The notes under the pieces were generated by a model. It made no database searches, was not told where the DNA came from, and saw only the letters and a list, made by a program, of their open reading frames with translations. Shown here piece by piece: positions 38,222-47,472 of a stretch of 64,000 bases of DNA. The stretch covers positions 122,742-186,741 of the forward strand of contig NZ_LDWR01000004.1 in NCBI RefSeq assembly GCF_001039005.1. Direction: 5' to 3'. Made by a program: the position numbers and the translations under genes. The number at the start of each line of letters is the position of its first letter. Within the stretch, counting starts at the first letter, position 1. The DNA is from Burkholderia cepacia. GTDB taxonomy: Bacteria; Pseudomonadota; Gammaproteobacteria; Burkholderiales; Burkholderiaceae.

Positions 38222-38995
38222 TCACGCGCGATAACCGGGATCGATGCGATCGACGATGCGCTGTAGCGCGTCGAACGCGTCCTGCCCCGCGCCATGCTTC
38301 GGGTCGAAATTCAGCGAATCGCGCACGCACGCTTCGAGCACGGGCGGCGCGATCGGCAGCGCATCGCCGATCGCATGCGTGGCGACCTGCACCTCGCACG
38401 CGCGATTGAGCAGCCACATCAGCGAGAACGTCTGCGCGAGCGTCGCGCCGATCGTCACGGGCCCGTGATTGCGCAGCAGCAGCACGGGCCGCCCACCGGC
38501 GCTCTCGACGATGCGCCGCCCCTCTTCGAGATGCACGGTGATGCCCTCGAAGTCGTGATACGCGATCTTCCCGTACAACTGCGCCGAATAGAAATTCGAG
38601 AACGACAGCCCGTCGCGCGAACAGCACACGGCCATCGTGGGCGTCGTGTGCACGTGCATCACGCAGTGCGCATCGGGCAGCGCCGCATGGATCGCGCTGT
38701 GGAACGTGAAACCGGCCGGATTGATCGGCCAGTCGGAATGACCGATCACGTTGCCGTCGATATCGATCTTCACGAGGTTCGACGCGCACACCTCGCGGTA
38801 ATGGAGTCCGAACGGATTGATCAGGAAATGCCCGTCCTCGCCCGGCACGCGCAGCGAGATATGGTTGTAGATCAGCTCGGTCCAGCCGAGATGATCGAAG
38901 ATGCGATACGCCGCCGCGAGCTGCACGCGCGCCTGCCATTCGGCTTCGGAGAAGCGGGCGGGACGCGTGAACGGCTGGTTCGGTACACGTTGCAT
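38222..38995 (-). CDS. Class II aldolase/adducin-family protein
   Basis: A 257-residue protein of the class II aldolase/adducin fold. Zinc ligands are seen in HVHTTP (His114, His116) and a later histidine in LLLRNHGPVTIG. A glutamate in HYREVCASNL (Glu69) is in the place of the catalytic acid. Enzymes of this group split sugar phosphates or act as decarboxylases or epimerases; adducin-like members with WTELIYNHIS are common in Burkholderia, with unknown substrates. A perfect palindrome lies 73-94 bp upstream of its start. It appears to be transcribed alone. Confidence 0.85.
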   Translation of the reverse strand: MQRVPNQPFTRPARFSEAEWQARVQLAAAYRIFDHLGWTELIYNHISLRVPGEDGHFLINPFGLHYREVCASNLVKIDIDGNVIGHSDWPINPAGFTFHSAIHAALPDAHCVMHVHTTPTMAVCCSRDGLSFSNFYSAQLYGKIAYHDFEGITVHLEEGRRIVESAGGRPVLLLRNHGPVTIGATLAQTFSLMWLLNRACEVQVATHAIGDALPIAPPVLEACVRDSLNFDPKHGAGQDAFDALQRIVDRIDPGYRA

Positions 38996-39067
38996 GGAGG
39001 AGCTCCGGTTGCGGGTGTGCGCGGCACGCGTTACGTGGGCCGCCCGGCGGCATCGTCATACCGCCAT

Positions 39068-39089
39068 TATGGTTGCGCACACAACCATA
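39068..39089. promoter_or_regulatory. Perfect palindrome upstream of the class II aldolase gene
   Basis: TATGGTTG (39068-39075), spacer CGCACA, CAACCATA (39082-39089). It lies in the short AT-richer gap between the ClsC-type gene and the aldolase gene, where the aldolase promoter should be. It looks like a site for a dimeric regulator encoded elsewhere. Confidence 0.6.
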
Positions 39090-39142
39090 TCACCTTTCCC
39101 GGCACACCGTTAACGCGGGTTTAGCCGGAGCAATTCCGTCCC

Positions 39143-40768
39143 TTAGAGCTGATCGTCGACCGGCAGCAGCATGAAGATGCCGGTCATCAGGTTGCGCAGC
39201 AGCCCCGCGCCCGGATCGACGTGATAGGTGACCGGCCGGCCGTTGTCCGTGCCGGTCCATTCGAGTGCGGGCGCGCCGCCGCCCGCCGGCGTCGCGAGGC
39301 TCACGCGATAGCTTTCGTCCGGCTGCGTCACGCGTGTGAAGATCGTCGCGACCTGCTGCGCGAGCGCCGGGCTGTGGATCACGAGCGCCAGTTCGGTATT
39401 CAGGTATGCGGAGCGCGGATCGAGGTTCATCGAGCCGATCACGAGAATCTTCCGGTCGATCACGTACGCCTTCGCGTGCAGGCTCGCCCGCGAGCGCGAC
39501 CCGAACAGGCGCGGGCGCTGCCGGCCGGGCTGCGCCTTGAACTCGTACAACTCGACGCCGTGCTGCAGCAGCGGCACGCGGTACGGCCCGTAGCCGGCCT
39601 GCACGGCGACCGCGTCGGTCGCGGCGAGCGAATTCGTCAGGATCGCGACGCGCACGCCACGCGCGGTCGCGTCGCCGAGGATCGTCACGCCCGCGTCGTG
39701 CGGCACGAAATACGGCGAGAACGCGAGGAATTCCTGCTGCGCGCCGCGCGTCAGCTCGACGAGGCGCTGCATCGGCGGGCTCACGTACGCGTCGGTTCGC
39801 TGCGCGACCTTGTCGGGTGCATCTGCCTGAAACTCCGCCGGCGCCCACACGAGCGCGAGCTCGTCGCGCGCGATCTGCTGCGCGAGCGGCGTCGCGTTCA
39901 GCGGCTTCGCGTTGTACGGATCGGCGTTCTTGCGCCAGTGGTCGCGCAACTCGTCGCGCATCGCGTCGAGATCCTTCGGATCGAACGACTGGTGATTCAG
40001 CACGCTCAGCGGATAGCTGCTCGCGCTGCTCCAATACGTGTCGAAGCTTGCCGAGATGTCATTCGTCACGGGGCCCGCGGCGAGCACGTCGAGATCGCGG
40101 AACTGCAGCGTGGGGCTCGCGCTGAAGTATTCATCGCCGAGATTGCGGCCGCCGACGATCGCGATCTGGTTGTCCGCGATCATCGCCTTGTTGTGCATCC
40201 GGCGCGTGAAGCTGTCGATGCGCGTGAAGAAGTTGGCCGTGCGCTCTGCCATGCGCTGCTGCGACGCGCCGAACGGGTTGAACACGCGGATCTCGATGTT
40301 CGGGTGCGTGTTCAGCGCGGCCATGATGCGATCGATGTCGCGGAAGTTCAGGTCGTCGATCAGCATCCGCACGCGCACGCCGCGATCGGCCGCGTAGAGC
40401 GCCGCGGCGAGCAGCAGCTTGCCGGTCGTGTCCTCGGTCGCGATGTAGTACTGCATGTCGAGCGTCTTCGTCGCCGCGCGGGCGAGCGCGATGCGCATCT
40501 GCAGCGCCGCGGCGCCGTCGGGCAGCAGCCGGAAGCCGGACTGTCCCGGATGCGCGGCCTCGGGCGCGGCCAGCGCGTCGCGCAACGGCGTCGCCGTATC
40601 GGGCGGCAATGCATGGGAAACCGGGCGATCGAGCGTGGTGGCGGGCGGATGCGTCGCGCACGCGGCAACGAGCGACAGCAGCACGCAGACGGCCAGCGCA
40701 CGGGCCGGGCCGCATACGGCGCGCCACGACGGCGCGGCCGGCGCGCGCCGGATGAAAGACGTGAGCAC
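39143..40768 (-). CDS. Phospholipase D-family lipoprotein, ClsC-type cardiolipin synthase
   Basis: A 541-residue protein with two phospholipase D active-site halves. The second is SLHAKAYVIDRKILVIGSMN; the first is in RRMHNKAMIADNQIAIVGGR. ClsC in E. coli makes cardiolipin from phosphatidylglycerol and phosphatidylethanolamine. The N-terminus has a hydrophobic segment ending in a lipobox, LSLVAAC, so it is likely a lipoprotein. I chose the GTG at 40768 because GAGGAAG precedes it; an upstream start at 40804 adds 12 residues. It is leftward, 247 bp after lldR, and stands alone. Confidence 0.87.
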   Translation of the reverse strand: MLTSFIRRAPAAPSWRAVCGPARALAVCVLLSLVAACATHPPATTLDRPVSHALPPDTATPLRDALAAPEAAHPGQSGFRLLPDGAAALQMRIALARAATKTLDMQYYIATEDTTGKLLLAAALYAADRGVRVRMLIDDLNFRDIDRIMAALNTHPNIEIRVFNPFGASQQRMAERTANFFTRIDSFTRRMHNKAMIADNQIAIVGGRNLGDEYFSASPTLQFRDLDVLAAGPVTNDISASFDTYWSSASSYPLSVLNHQSFDPKDLDAMRDELRDHWRKNADPYNAKPLNATPLAQQIARDELALVWAPAEFQADAPDKVAQRTDAYVSPPMQRLVELTRGAQQEFLAFSPYFVPHDAGVTILGDATARGVRVAILTNSLAATDAVAVQAGYGPYRVPLLQHGVELYEFKAQPGRQRPRLFGSRSRASLHAKAYVIDRKILVIGSMNLDPRSAYLNTELALVIHSPALAQQVATIFTRVTQPDESYRVSLATPAGGGAPALEWTGTDNGRPVTYHVDPGAGLLRNLMTGIFMLLPVDDQL

Positions 40769-40928
40769 GGGAACTTCCTCGACTGGCGGAACAAAAGTCC
40801 GCATTCGCCGCGGCGCGCGGCTGGCGGGCGGTTCCGGCCGATTCTAGTGGGCGCCCGATGAACCGGTCAATCGCGCGGCAAGCGCGGGCGGCGCACCGCG
40901 GCGGCGGCGGCGGGCGGCGCGGACCGCC

Positions 40929-40997
40929 GGCGAACGGCCGCCGCCCGGAAGCCGGCGATGCTTCCCCCGCCCCCGCCCACCACACCGGCCGTTCGCC
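40929..40997. repeat. 12-bp inverted repeat after lldR
   Basis: GGCGAACGGCCG (40929-40940) and CGGCCGTTCGCC (40986-40997) are perfect inverted copies 45 bases apart, in the gap between lldR and the ClsC-type gene. The stem could end the lldR transcript, although no T-tract follows. Confidence 0.5.
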
Positions 40998-40999
40998 GA

Positions 41000-41014
41000 A
41001 GTGGTCCGACCAAT
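41000..41014. promoter_or_regulatory. Second LldR-like operator, at the 3' end of lldR
   Basis: AGTGGT-CCG-ACCAAT (41000-41014) differs at one base from the ATTGGT-N3-ACCAAT site known for LldR/PdhR-type regulators. Its right flank, ACCAATTTCAAC, matches the flank of the promoter-side site (ACCAATTTGAAC) in all but one base. It lies directly after the lldR stop. Confidence 0.5.
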
Positions 41015-41015
41015 T

Positions 41016-41729
41016 TCAACGCGCGTCGTCGCTGCGCTCGAAATGGCTGCGCACGTAATCGATGTGCGTCTGCATCGCGGTGCGCGCCTCCTCGGGCCGG
41101 TGCGCGCAGATCGCGTCGCACACGGCGCGGTGCTGCAGCAGCAACTGGTCCGCCTGCTCGTTCTGCACGCTCATGCCGACCACGTTGATCGAAATGTGCT
41201 CGCGCAGCATCCCGATCACGCTCGTATGGAGGTGCAGGAACATCGTGTTGCGCGACGCGAGCGCGATCGCCTCGTGCAGCTTCGCGTCGGTCGCGGCCTC
41301 GACGGCCCGGTCGTCGTTCGCGTGTGCGGTTTCGAGTTCGCGCAGCAGCGCACGGATCCGGCGGCGGTCGTTCGCGTCGGCCCGCAGCGCGGCGAAATAC
41401 GCGGTCGCGCCTTCCAGCACGCGGCGGAATTCGAGGATGTCGTCGCGCAGCGCCGGATGGTCGGCGACCAGTTGGCCCCACGGCGACGCGATGCCCGCGC
41501 GCAACTGGTCCGTCACGTACACGCCCGCGCCGCGCCGGCTCTGCAGCAACCCGCGCGCGACGAGCCGCTGGGTCGCCTCGCGCACCGTATTGCGCGCGAC
41601 GCCGTACTGCTGCGCGAGCACGCGCTCGGCCGGCAGGCGCGCGCCCGCCGGCCAGGTGCCGTCGAGCAGCGCCGTCTCGATCTTGCGCATCACCACTTCG
41701 GTCCGGCCCCGTGCCGTCATCGCTGCCAT
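41016..41729 (-). CDS. lldR: GntR/FadR-family L-lactate operon regulator LldR
   Basis: A 237-residue GntR regulator of the FadR subfamily. The winged helix is at about 12-75 (LPAERVLAQQYGVARNTVREATQRLVARGLL), and the FCD domain follows, with metal-ligand histidines in DAKLHEAIALAS and LLQHRAVCDAI. It is divergent from the lactate utilisation genes, so it is the likely L-lactate-responsive repressor. The start at 41729 has GGGAGGAG before it. Two sites resembling the ATTGGT-N3-ACCAAT consensus flank the gene, one in the divergent promoter and one at its 3' end. Confidence 0.88.
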   Translation of the reverse strand: MAAMTARGRTEVVMRKIETALLDGTWPAGARLPAERVLAQQYGVARNTVREATQRLVARGLLQSRRGAGVYVTDQLRAGIASPWGQLVADHPALRDDILEFRRVLEGATAYFAALRADANDRRRIRALLRELETAHANDDRAVEAATDAKLHEAIALASRNTMFLHLHTSVIGMLREHISINVVGMSVQNEQADQLLLQHRAVCDAICAHRPEEARTAMQTHIDYVRSHFERSDDAR

Positions 41730-41763
41730 CGTCGCGTCTCCTCCCGGATTGCCCGTCACGCCG

Positions 41764-41778
41764 ATTGGCCCAACCAAT
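41764..41778. promoter_or_regulatory. LldR operator in the divergent promoter
   Basis: ATTGGC-CCA-ACCAAT (41764-41778) is one base off the consensus ATTGGT-N3-ACCAAT of LldR/PdhR-like regulators. It lies 35 bp before lldR and 86 bp before lutA, so it can control both. Confidence 0.7.
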
Positions 41779-41863
41779 TTGAACTGCGGCGCCGTCGCGG
41801 GAATTATGCAGCGAAATCGTCGTCCCGCATCCGCATGCCGGGCCGTCGCCTCTGGAGCGAGAC

Positions 41864-42661
41864 ATGAACGAAAGGCAGTACCCCGCCGCCACCGCGCACG
41901 CTTACCTGTTCGCGACCTGCCTGGTCGACCTGTTCGTCCCCGAAGCGGGGCTCGACGCGGTCCGCCTGCTGGAACGCGAAGGCCTGACCGTCCACTATCC
42001 GCGCGGCCAGAGCTGCTGCGGGCAGCCGGCGTACAGCAGCGGCAATCCCGACGAAGCGCGCCGCGTCGCGGCCGCGCAGCTCGACCTGTTCGCCGAATCG
42101 TGGCCCGTGATCGTGCCGTCCGGCTCGTGCGCGGGCATGATCCGGCACCATTGGCCGGCGCTGTTCGCCGACGATCCGGTCCACGGCCCGAAGGCCCGCG
42201 CGATCGCGGAGCGGACCTACGAGCTCGCCGAATTCCTCGTCCATGTGCTCGACGTGCAACTCGATGCGGTCGCGGCAAGCGCCGGGCCCGCCGAACGCGT
42301 CGTGCTGCACACGTCGTGCGCGGCGCGGCGCGAGATGGGCACGCGCGGGCACGGCGTCGCGCTCGTCGACGCGCTGCCGGGCGTGACGCGCATCGAACAC
42401 GAACGCGAATCCGAATGCTGCGGCTTCGGCGGCACGTTTTCGCTCAAACATCCCGACATCTCCGGCGCGATGGTGCGCGACAAGGTCGCGTCGGCCTGCA
42501 CGACCGGCTGCGACCGGCTCGTGTCCGCGGACTGCGGCTGCCTGCTGAACATCGGCCACGCTGCGACCCAGTCCGGCGCGCCGCTGCCGGTCGAACATCT
42601 CGCGAGCTTCCTGTGGCGCCGCACGGCCGGCGCCGCGTCGTTGCGCGGAGACCAGCAATGA
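41864..42661 (+). CDS. lutA: L-lactate utilisation protein LutA/LldE (Fe-S, CCG domain)
   Basis: A 265-residue protein with two CCG domains (SCCGQPAYSSGNPDEA and ECCGFGGTFSLKHPD), which bind Fe-S clusters in heterodisulfide-reductase-like and lactate-oxidising complexes. With LutB and LutC it forms the flavin-free L-lactate dehydrogenase that yields pyruvate. The N-terminal YLFATCLVDLFVPEAG is typical. It is the first gene of the rightward operon opposite lldR and overlaps lutC by 4 bp (ATGA). Confidence 0.93.
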   Translation: MNERQYPAATAHAYLFATCLVDLFVPEAGLDAVRLLEREGLTVHYPRGQSCCGQPAYSSGNPDEARRVAAAQLDLFAESWPVIVPSGSCAGMIRHHWPALFADDPVHGPKARAIAERTYELAEFLVHVLDVQLDAVAASAGPAERVVLHTSCAARREMGTRGHGVALVDALPGVTRIEHERESECCGFGGTFSLKHPDISGAMVRDKVASACTTGCDRLVSADCGCLLNIGHAATQSGAPLPVEHLASFLWRRTAGAASLRGDQQ

Positions 42662-43383
42662 GCGCGCGCGCCGCGATTCTCGCGCGCCTGCGCGCCACGG
42701 CCCCGGGCGTCGCCGCGACGGCCGCCCCCACGCTCGACGCACGCATCGACACGCATTACGACACGCGCCGCGCATCGGCCGCGCGCGATCCGCACGCGCT
42801 CGCCCAGGCGATGCAGGTCGCACTCGCCGCATCGCACGCGGACGTCTGGTGCGCGACCGGCGACGAATGGCCCGCGCAACTCGCCGCGCGTCTCGCCCAC
42901 GCCGGTGTGCGCCGCCTGCTGCTCGACCCGCACCGCGCCGAATCCGCGACCCTCGCCCGCTCGCTGCCCGACACGGTCGCGCCCGTGCCGTTCGACCGAC
43001 CCATCGACGCATGGAAAGCCGAACTGTTCGACACGATCGACGCAGGCTTCACCGTCGCGCGCTCGGGCATCGCCGCAACCGGCACCGTCGTGCTCGCACC
43101 CGATGCCGGCACGCCGCGCACGGTGTCGCTGGTGCCGCCGCTGCATGTCGCGCTCGTCCACGCAAGCACGCTGCATGCGGACCTTCACGCGGCCGTGCAT
43201 GCGGAACGCTGGCACGCCGGCATGCCGACCAACCTCGTGCTGGTGTCGGGGCCGTCGAAGACCTCCGACATCCAGCAGACGCTCGCATATGGCGCGCACG
43301 GCCCGCGCCGCCTGTGGGTCGTGATCGTCACCGACTCGGCCGACCGGCCGGCCGCAACCGCATGCGAGGACCTGCCGCGATGA
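42658..43383 (+). CDS. lutC: Lactate utilisation protein LutC (LUD domain)
   Basis: A 241-residue LUD-domain protein of the LutC/YkgG type, the small subunit of the LutABC L-lactate oxidation complex. The conserved C-terminal stretch is VLVSGPSKTSDIQQTLAYGAHGPRRLWVV, with AGFTVARSGIAATGTVVL before it. The ATG at 42658 overlaps the lutA stop, and its own stop overlaps the lutB start. The gene order lutA-lutC-lutB differs from the lutABC order of Bacillus. Length is usual. Confidence 0.9.
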   Translation: MSARAAILARLRATAPGVAATAAPTLDARIDTHYDTRRASAARDPHALAQAMQVALAASHADVWCATGDEWPAQLAARLAHAGVRRLLLDPHRAESATLARSLPDTVAPVPFDRPIDAWKAELFDTIDAGFTVARSGIAATGTVVLAPDAGTPRTVSLVPPLHVALVHASTLHADLHAAVHAERWHAGMPTNLVLVSGPSKTSDIQQTLAYGAHGPRRLWVVIVTDSADRPAATACEDLPR

Positions 43384-44825
43384 GCGACCGCACGCTGCAA
43401 TTCGTCGCCCCCGGCGACTTCAAGGCCCGCGCGCGCGCCGCGCTCGACGATCCCGCGCTGCGCCAGAGCTTTCGCGGCGCGATGGATTTCCTGCAGGGCA
43501 AGCGCGCGACGCAGTTCCCCGACGACACCGAGCTGCAGCAGTTGCGCGACCTCGGCGAAGCCGTACGGCAGCACGCGCTCGCGCAATTGCCCGCGCTGCT
43601 CGAACGGCTGGAGGCGAAGCTCACCGAAGCCGGCGTGCACGTGCACTGGGCCGAGACGGCCGCCGACGCGAACGCGATCGTGCTCGGCATCGCGCAGGCG
43701 AAGAAGGCGCGCCGCGTGATCAAGGGCAAGTCGATGGCGAGCGAGGAAATCGAGCTGAACCATTACCTCGCGGAGCACGGCGTCGACTGCATCGAGTCCG
43801 ACATGGGCGAGTTCATCGTGCAGCTCGCGGGCGAGAAGCCGTCGCATATCGTGATGCCGGCGATCCACAAGACGCGTGGCGACATCGCCGAACTGTTCGA
43901 GGCGCACATCCCCGGCACGCGCTACACGGAAGACGTCGACGAGCTGATCCAGACCGGCCGGCGCGCGCTGCGCCGCGCGTTCGCCGACGCGGACATCGGG
44001 CTGTCCGGCGTGAACTTCGCGGCGGCCGACACGGGTACGCTGTGGCTCGTCGAGAACGAAGGCAACGGCCGGCTGTCGACGACGGTGCCCGACACGCATA
44101 TCGCGATCATGGGGATCGAGAAAGTCGTCGACAAGCTCGAGCACATCGTGCCGCTGTCGAGCCTGCTCACGCGCTCGGCCACCGGTCAGGCGATCACGAC
44201 CTACTTCAACCTGATCTCGGGCCCGCGCCGCGACGGCGAACGCGACGGCCCGCGCGAGCTGCATCTCGTGCTGCTCGATAACGGCCGCACGCAGGCCTAC
44301 GCGGACGAACAGCTGCGCGCGACGCTGCAATGCATCCGCTGCGGCGCGTGCATGAACCACTGCCCCGTCTACACGCGCATCGGCGGCCATGCATACGGAA
44401 CCACCTACCCGGGGCCGATCGGCAAGATCATCTCGCCGCACCTGCTCGGCCTCGACGCGACGGCCGACCTGCCGACCGCGTCGACGCTGTGCGGCGCGTG
44501 CGGCGAGGTGTGCCCGGTCCGGATCCCGATCCCGCAACTGCTCGTGCGGCTGCGCACCGAGGCGAACCGCAAGCCCGACGAACCCGTCGCGCATCCGCTG
44601 CGCGGCCAGGGCGCGAACTACAACCGCGCGGAAGACCTCGTATGGCGCTTCTGGTCGGGCGCATTCGCGCATCCGCGTGCGTACCGCGCGTTCCGCTGGG
44701 CCGCGACGCGCCTGCGTGCGCTGACGCCCGCGAAACAGATGGGCTGGACGCAGCACCGCACGCCGCTCGAACCGGCGCCGCGCAGCCTGTCCGACCTGCT
44801 GCGCGCACGCGGCCAGCCCGAATAG
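43380..44825 (+). CDS. lutB: L-lactate oxidation iron-sulfur protein LutB/LldF
   Basis: A 481-residue protein. The N-terminal two thirds is a LUD domain (KKARRVIKGKSMASEEIELN, GVNFAAADTGTLWLVENEGN), and the C-terminal part carries two [4Fe-4S] motifs, CIRCGACMNHCPVY and CGACGEVCPVRIPIPQL. It is the large redox subunit of the LutABC L-lactate dehydrogenase. The ATG at 43380 overlaps the lutC stop by 4 bp. The L-lactate permease gene follows after 57 bp. Confidence 0.93.
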   Translation: MSDRTLQFVAPGDFKARARAALDDPALRQSFRGAMDFLQGKRATQFPDDTELQQLRDLGEAVRQHALAQLPALLERLEAKLTEAGVHVHWAETAADANAIVLGIAQAKKARRVIKGKSMASEEIELNHYLAEHGVDCIESDMGEFIVQLAGEKPSHIVMPAIHKTRGDIAELFEAHIPGTRYTEDVDELIQTGRRALRRAFADADIGLSGVNFAAADTGTLWLVENEGNGRLSTTVPDTHIAIMGIEKVVDKLEHIVPLSSLLTRSATGQAITTYFNLISGPRRDGERDGPRELHLVLLDNGRTQAYADEQLRATLQCIRCGACMNHCPVYTRIGGHAYGTTYPGPIGKIISPHLLGLDATADLPTASTLCGACGEVCPVRIPIPQLLVRLRTEANRKPDEPVAHPLRGQGANYNRAEDLVWRFWSGAFAHPRAYRAFRWAATRLRALTPAKQMGWTQHRTPLEPAPRSLSDLLRARGQPE

Positions 44826-44882
44826 AACACCGTTTTCCCGCCCTTACCCATAGAAATACAGACACAGATGGAGGAGACATCC

Positions 44883-46598
44883 ATGCAGGTTTGGCATCAG
44901 ATCTACACCCCGCTCGGCAGCCTCGGGCTGTCGGCGTTCGTCGCCGCGATCCCGATCATCTTCTTTTTCGTCGCGCTGGCCGCGCTGCGGATGAAAGGTC
45001 ACGTCGCCGCCGCAATCACGCTGCTGCTGTCGCTCGGCGTCGCGATCCTCGCGTACGGCATGCCCGTGCCGCAGGCGCTCGCCGCGGCCGGCTTCGGCTT
45101 CGCGTACGGCCTGTGGCCGATCGCGTGGATCATCGTCGCGGCCGTGTTCCTGTACAAGATCGTCGTGAAGACCGGCCAGTTCGACGTCATTCGCGCGTCC
45201 GTACTGTCGATCACCGACGACCAGCGCCTGCAGATGCTGCTGATCGGCTTCTCGTTCGGCGCGTTCCTCGAGGGCGCGGCCGGCTTCGGCGCGCCCGTCG
45301 CGATCACGGCCGCGCTGCTCGTCGGCCTCGGCTTTCGCCCGCTGCACGCGGCCGGGCTGTGTCTGATCGCGAATACCGCGCCGGTCGCGTTCGGCGCGAT
45401 GGGCATCCCGATCATCGTCGCCGGGCAGGTGACCGGCATCGACCCGTTCCATATCGGCGCGATGGCCGGCCGCCAGCTGCCGCTGCTGTCGCTCGCGGTG
45501 CCGTTCTGGCTCGTGTTCATGATGGACGGGCTACGCGGCGTGCGGCAGACCTGGCCGGCCGCGCTCGTCGCGGGCGGCAGCTTCGCGGTCACGCAGTACT
45601 TCACGTCGAACCACATCGGGCCCGAGCTGCCGGACATCACGTCGTCGCTCGTCAGCCTCGTCGCGCTCACGGCGTTCCTGAAGGTGTGGCAGCCGCGCAC
45701 CGCGCAGCAGCCGGCCGGCGGCATCGTCGCGTCCGGCGGCGGCGCGGCGCTGGCCGGGTTCGGCGCGGGCAGGTTCGACGCGGGCGGCTTCGGCGCCGGT
45801 TCGAGCCGGCAAGCGTCGCCATACACGCTCGCGCAGACCGTGCGCGCGTGGTCACCGTTCCTGATCCTGACGGCCGTCGTCACCGTATGGAGCATCGCGC
45901 CGTTCAAGGCGCTGTTCGCCGCGCACGGCGCGCTCGCGTCGACCGTGCTGAAGTTCCATGTGGCGGGGCTCGACCAGCTCGTCGTGAAGACCGCACCGAT
46001 CGCCGCGACGCCGAAGGCAATCGAAGCCGTGCTGAAGATCGACCTGGTATCGGCGGTGGGCAGCGCGATCCTCGTGACCGGGCTGATCTCGATGGCGCTG
46101 TTGCGGATGAAGCCGCGCGACGCGCTCGTCACGTTCGGCGAGACGCTGAAGGAACTGACGCGCCCGATCCTGTCGATCGGCCTCGTGCTCGCGTTCGCGT
46201 TCGTCGCGAACTACTCGGGGATGTCGTCGACGCTCGCGCTGATGCTGGCCGCGACCGGCGCCGCGTTCCCGTTCTTCTCGCCGTTCCTCGGCTGGCTCGG
46301 CGTGTTCCTGACCGGCTCGGACACGTCGTCGAATGCCCTCTTCTGCTCGCTGCAGCAGGCCACCGCCCATCAGCTCGGCGTGCCCGAGACGCTCGCGGTC
46401 GCCGCGAACACGACGGGCGGCGTGACCGCGAAGATGATCTCGCCGCAGTCGATCGCGGTCGCCTGCGCGGCGACGGGCCTCGTCGGCAAGGAGTCGGAGC
46501 TGTTCCGCTTCACGGTGCGGCACAGCCTGCTGTTCGCGGTGGTCGTCGGGTTGATCACGCTCGTGCAGGCCTATGTGCTGCCGGGGATGGTGCCGTAA
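44883..46598 (+). CDS. lldP: L-lactate permease LldP
   Basis: A 571-residue LctP-family permease that brings L-lactate (and often glycolate) in with protons. It shows a dozen or more hydrophobic segments and the family blocks [24 protein letters not shown] and [15 protein letters not shown] hydrophilic loop at about 285-310 holds a Gly/Ala-rich insert with repeated GFGAG. The ATG at 44883 is chosen for GGAGGAGACATCC just before it; an ATG at 44868 contains that site. It is the last gene of the lactate operon, closed by a strong terminator. Confidence 0.95.
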   Translation: MQVWHQIYTPLGSLGLSAFVAAIPIIFFFVALAALRMKGHVAAAITLLLSLGVAILAYGMPVPQALAAAGFGFAYGLWPIAWIIVAAVFLYKIVVKTGQFDVIRASVLSITDDQRLQMLLIGFSFGAFLEGAAGFGAPVAITAALLVGLGFRPLHAAGLCLIANTAPVAFGAMGIPIIVAGQVTGIDPFHIGAMAGRQLPLLSLAVPFWLVFMMDGLRGVRQTWPAALVAGGSFAVTQYFTSNHIGPELPDITSSLVSLVALTAFLKVWQPRTAQQPAGGIVASGGGAALAGFGAGRFDAGGFGAGSSRQASPYTLAQTVRAWSPFLILTAVVTVWSIAPFKALFAAHGALASTVLKFHVAGLDQLVVKTAPIAATPKAIEAVLKIDLVSAVGSAILVTGLISMALLRMKPRDALVTFGETLKELTRPILSIGLVLAFAFVANYSGMSSTLALMLAATGAAFPFFSPFLGWLGVFLTGSDTSSNALFCSLQQATAHQLGVPETLAVAANTTGGVTAKMISPQSIAVACAATGLVGKESELFRFTVRHSLLFAVVVGLITLVQAYVLPGMVP

Positions 46599-46620
46599 GC
46601 GACGCGCACTCCAAAAAAAC

Positions 46621-46652
46621 AAAACCCCACGCCCGGAAGAGCGTGGGGTTTT
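46621..46652. terminator. Bidirectional terminator after lldP
   Basis: AAAACCCCACGC (46621-46632) pairs with GCGTGGGGTTTT (46641-46652) with an 8-base loop; A-rich before and T-rich after. It ends the lactate operon and can also end the opposing M48 gene. Confidence 0.92.
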
Positions 46653-46710
46653 GCTTTCTGCGTGCCGATTGCCGACGCCGGCTTGCGCTGGCCGGCGCTC
46701 GGCTGCTCGA

Positions 46711-47472
46711 TCAGCTGCCCTTCGCGATGCGATCCTCGATGTGCTGCGCCCGGCTCGCCGACGACGGGTGCGAGCTCATCATCGAGCTCTGGCCGCCATC
46801 GAGCTTCGCGAGCTTCTGGAATGCGGTGACGAGGCCCTTCTGGGTCATGCCCTTCTGCTTCATCAGGTCGAACGAGTAGTCGTCCGCCGCGCTTTCCTGC
46901 GTCTGCGAGAACTGCGCGTTGATGAACTTCTCGGTGATGTCGCCGAGCTGCGAGCTCGACAGTGCCGCCACGCCCGGCGATGCCGCACCGGCCGCGCTGC
47001 GCGCCGCGCTCACCGCGTAGGCGGTCTGCATCGCCTTCTTCGAGTGACCCAGTGCGACGTGGCCCATTTCATGGCCGATCACGCCGCGCAGCTCGTCGTC
47101 GTTCATCATGTCCATCAGGCCGCTGTACACACGCACGCAGCCGTTGCCCATCGCCCACGCGTTGACGTCCTTGGTCATGTAGACCTTGTAGTTGATCTTC
47201 TGGCTGTTCAGCGTCATGTCGCCGAAGCCCTTCATCACCTTCGTCAGGCGCTTCGAATACGCGCTGTTCGCCGGCGCGATCTTCGATTCGGCGTCGCTGG
47301 ACTTGCACGAGTCGTTCGACAGCGCGGCGATGTCCGCATCCGACAGCGTCGCTGCTTTGTACAGGTTCGTGCCCGCCGACGTCAGGCTGTTCGCGTCGAG
47401 GCTCTGCACCCCACCGCATGCGCTCAACAGAAACGCCACGCCACACGCTGCCACCGCTTTCTTGAGTTGCAT
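46711..47472 (-). CDS. M48-family zinc metalloprotease lipoprotein (LoiP-like)
   Basis: A 253-residue protein with a lipoprotein signal peptide ending in LLSAC (Cys19), so it is anchored in the outer or inner membrane facing the periplasm. The zinc motif is HEMGH at 134-138, with the third ligand in QESAADDYSFDLM. This is the M48 pattern of LoiP/YggG and BepA-like proteases, which act on envelope proteins. The conserved VNAWAMGNGCVRVYSGLM is present. It stands alone, convergent with lldP. Targets are unknown. Confidence 0.92.
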   Translation of the reverse strand: MQLKKAVAACGVAFLLSACGGVQSLDANSLTSAGTNLYKAATLSDADIAALSNDSCKSSDAESKIAPANSAYSKRLTKVMKGFGDMTLNSQKINYKVYMTKDVNAWAMGNGCVRVYSGLMDMMNDDELRGVIGHEMGHVALGHSKKAMQTAYAVSAARSAAGAASPGVAALSSSQLGDITEKFINAQFSQTQESAADDYSFDLMKQKGMTQKGLVTAFQKLAKLDGGQSSMMSSHPSSASRAQHIEDRIAKGS

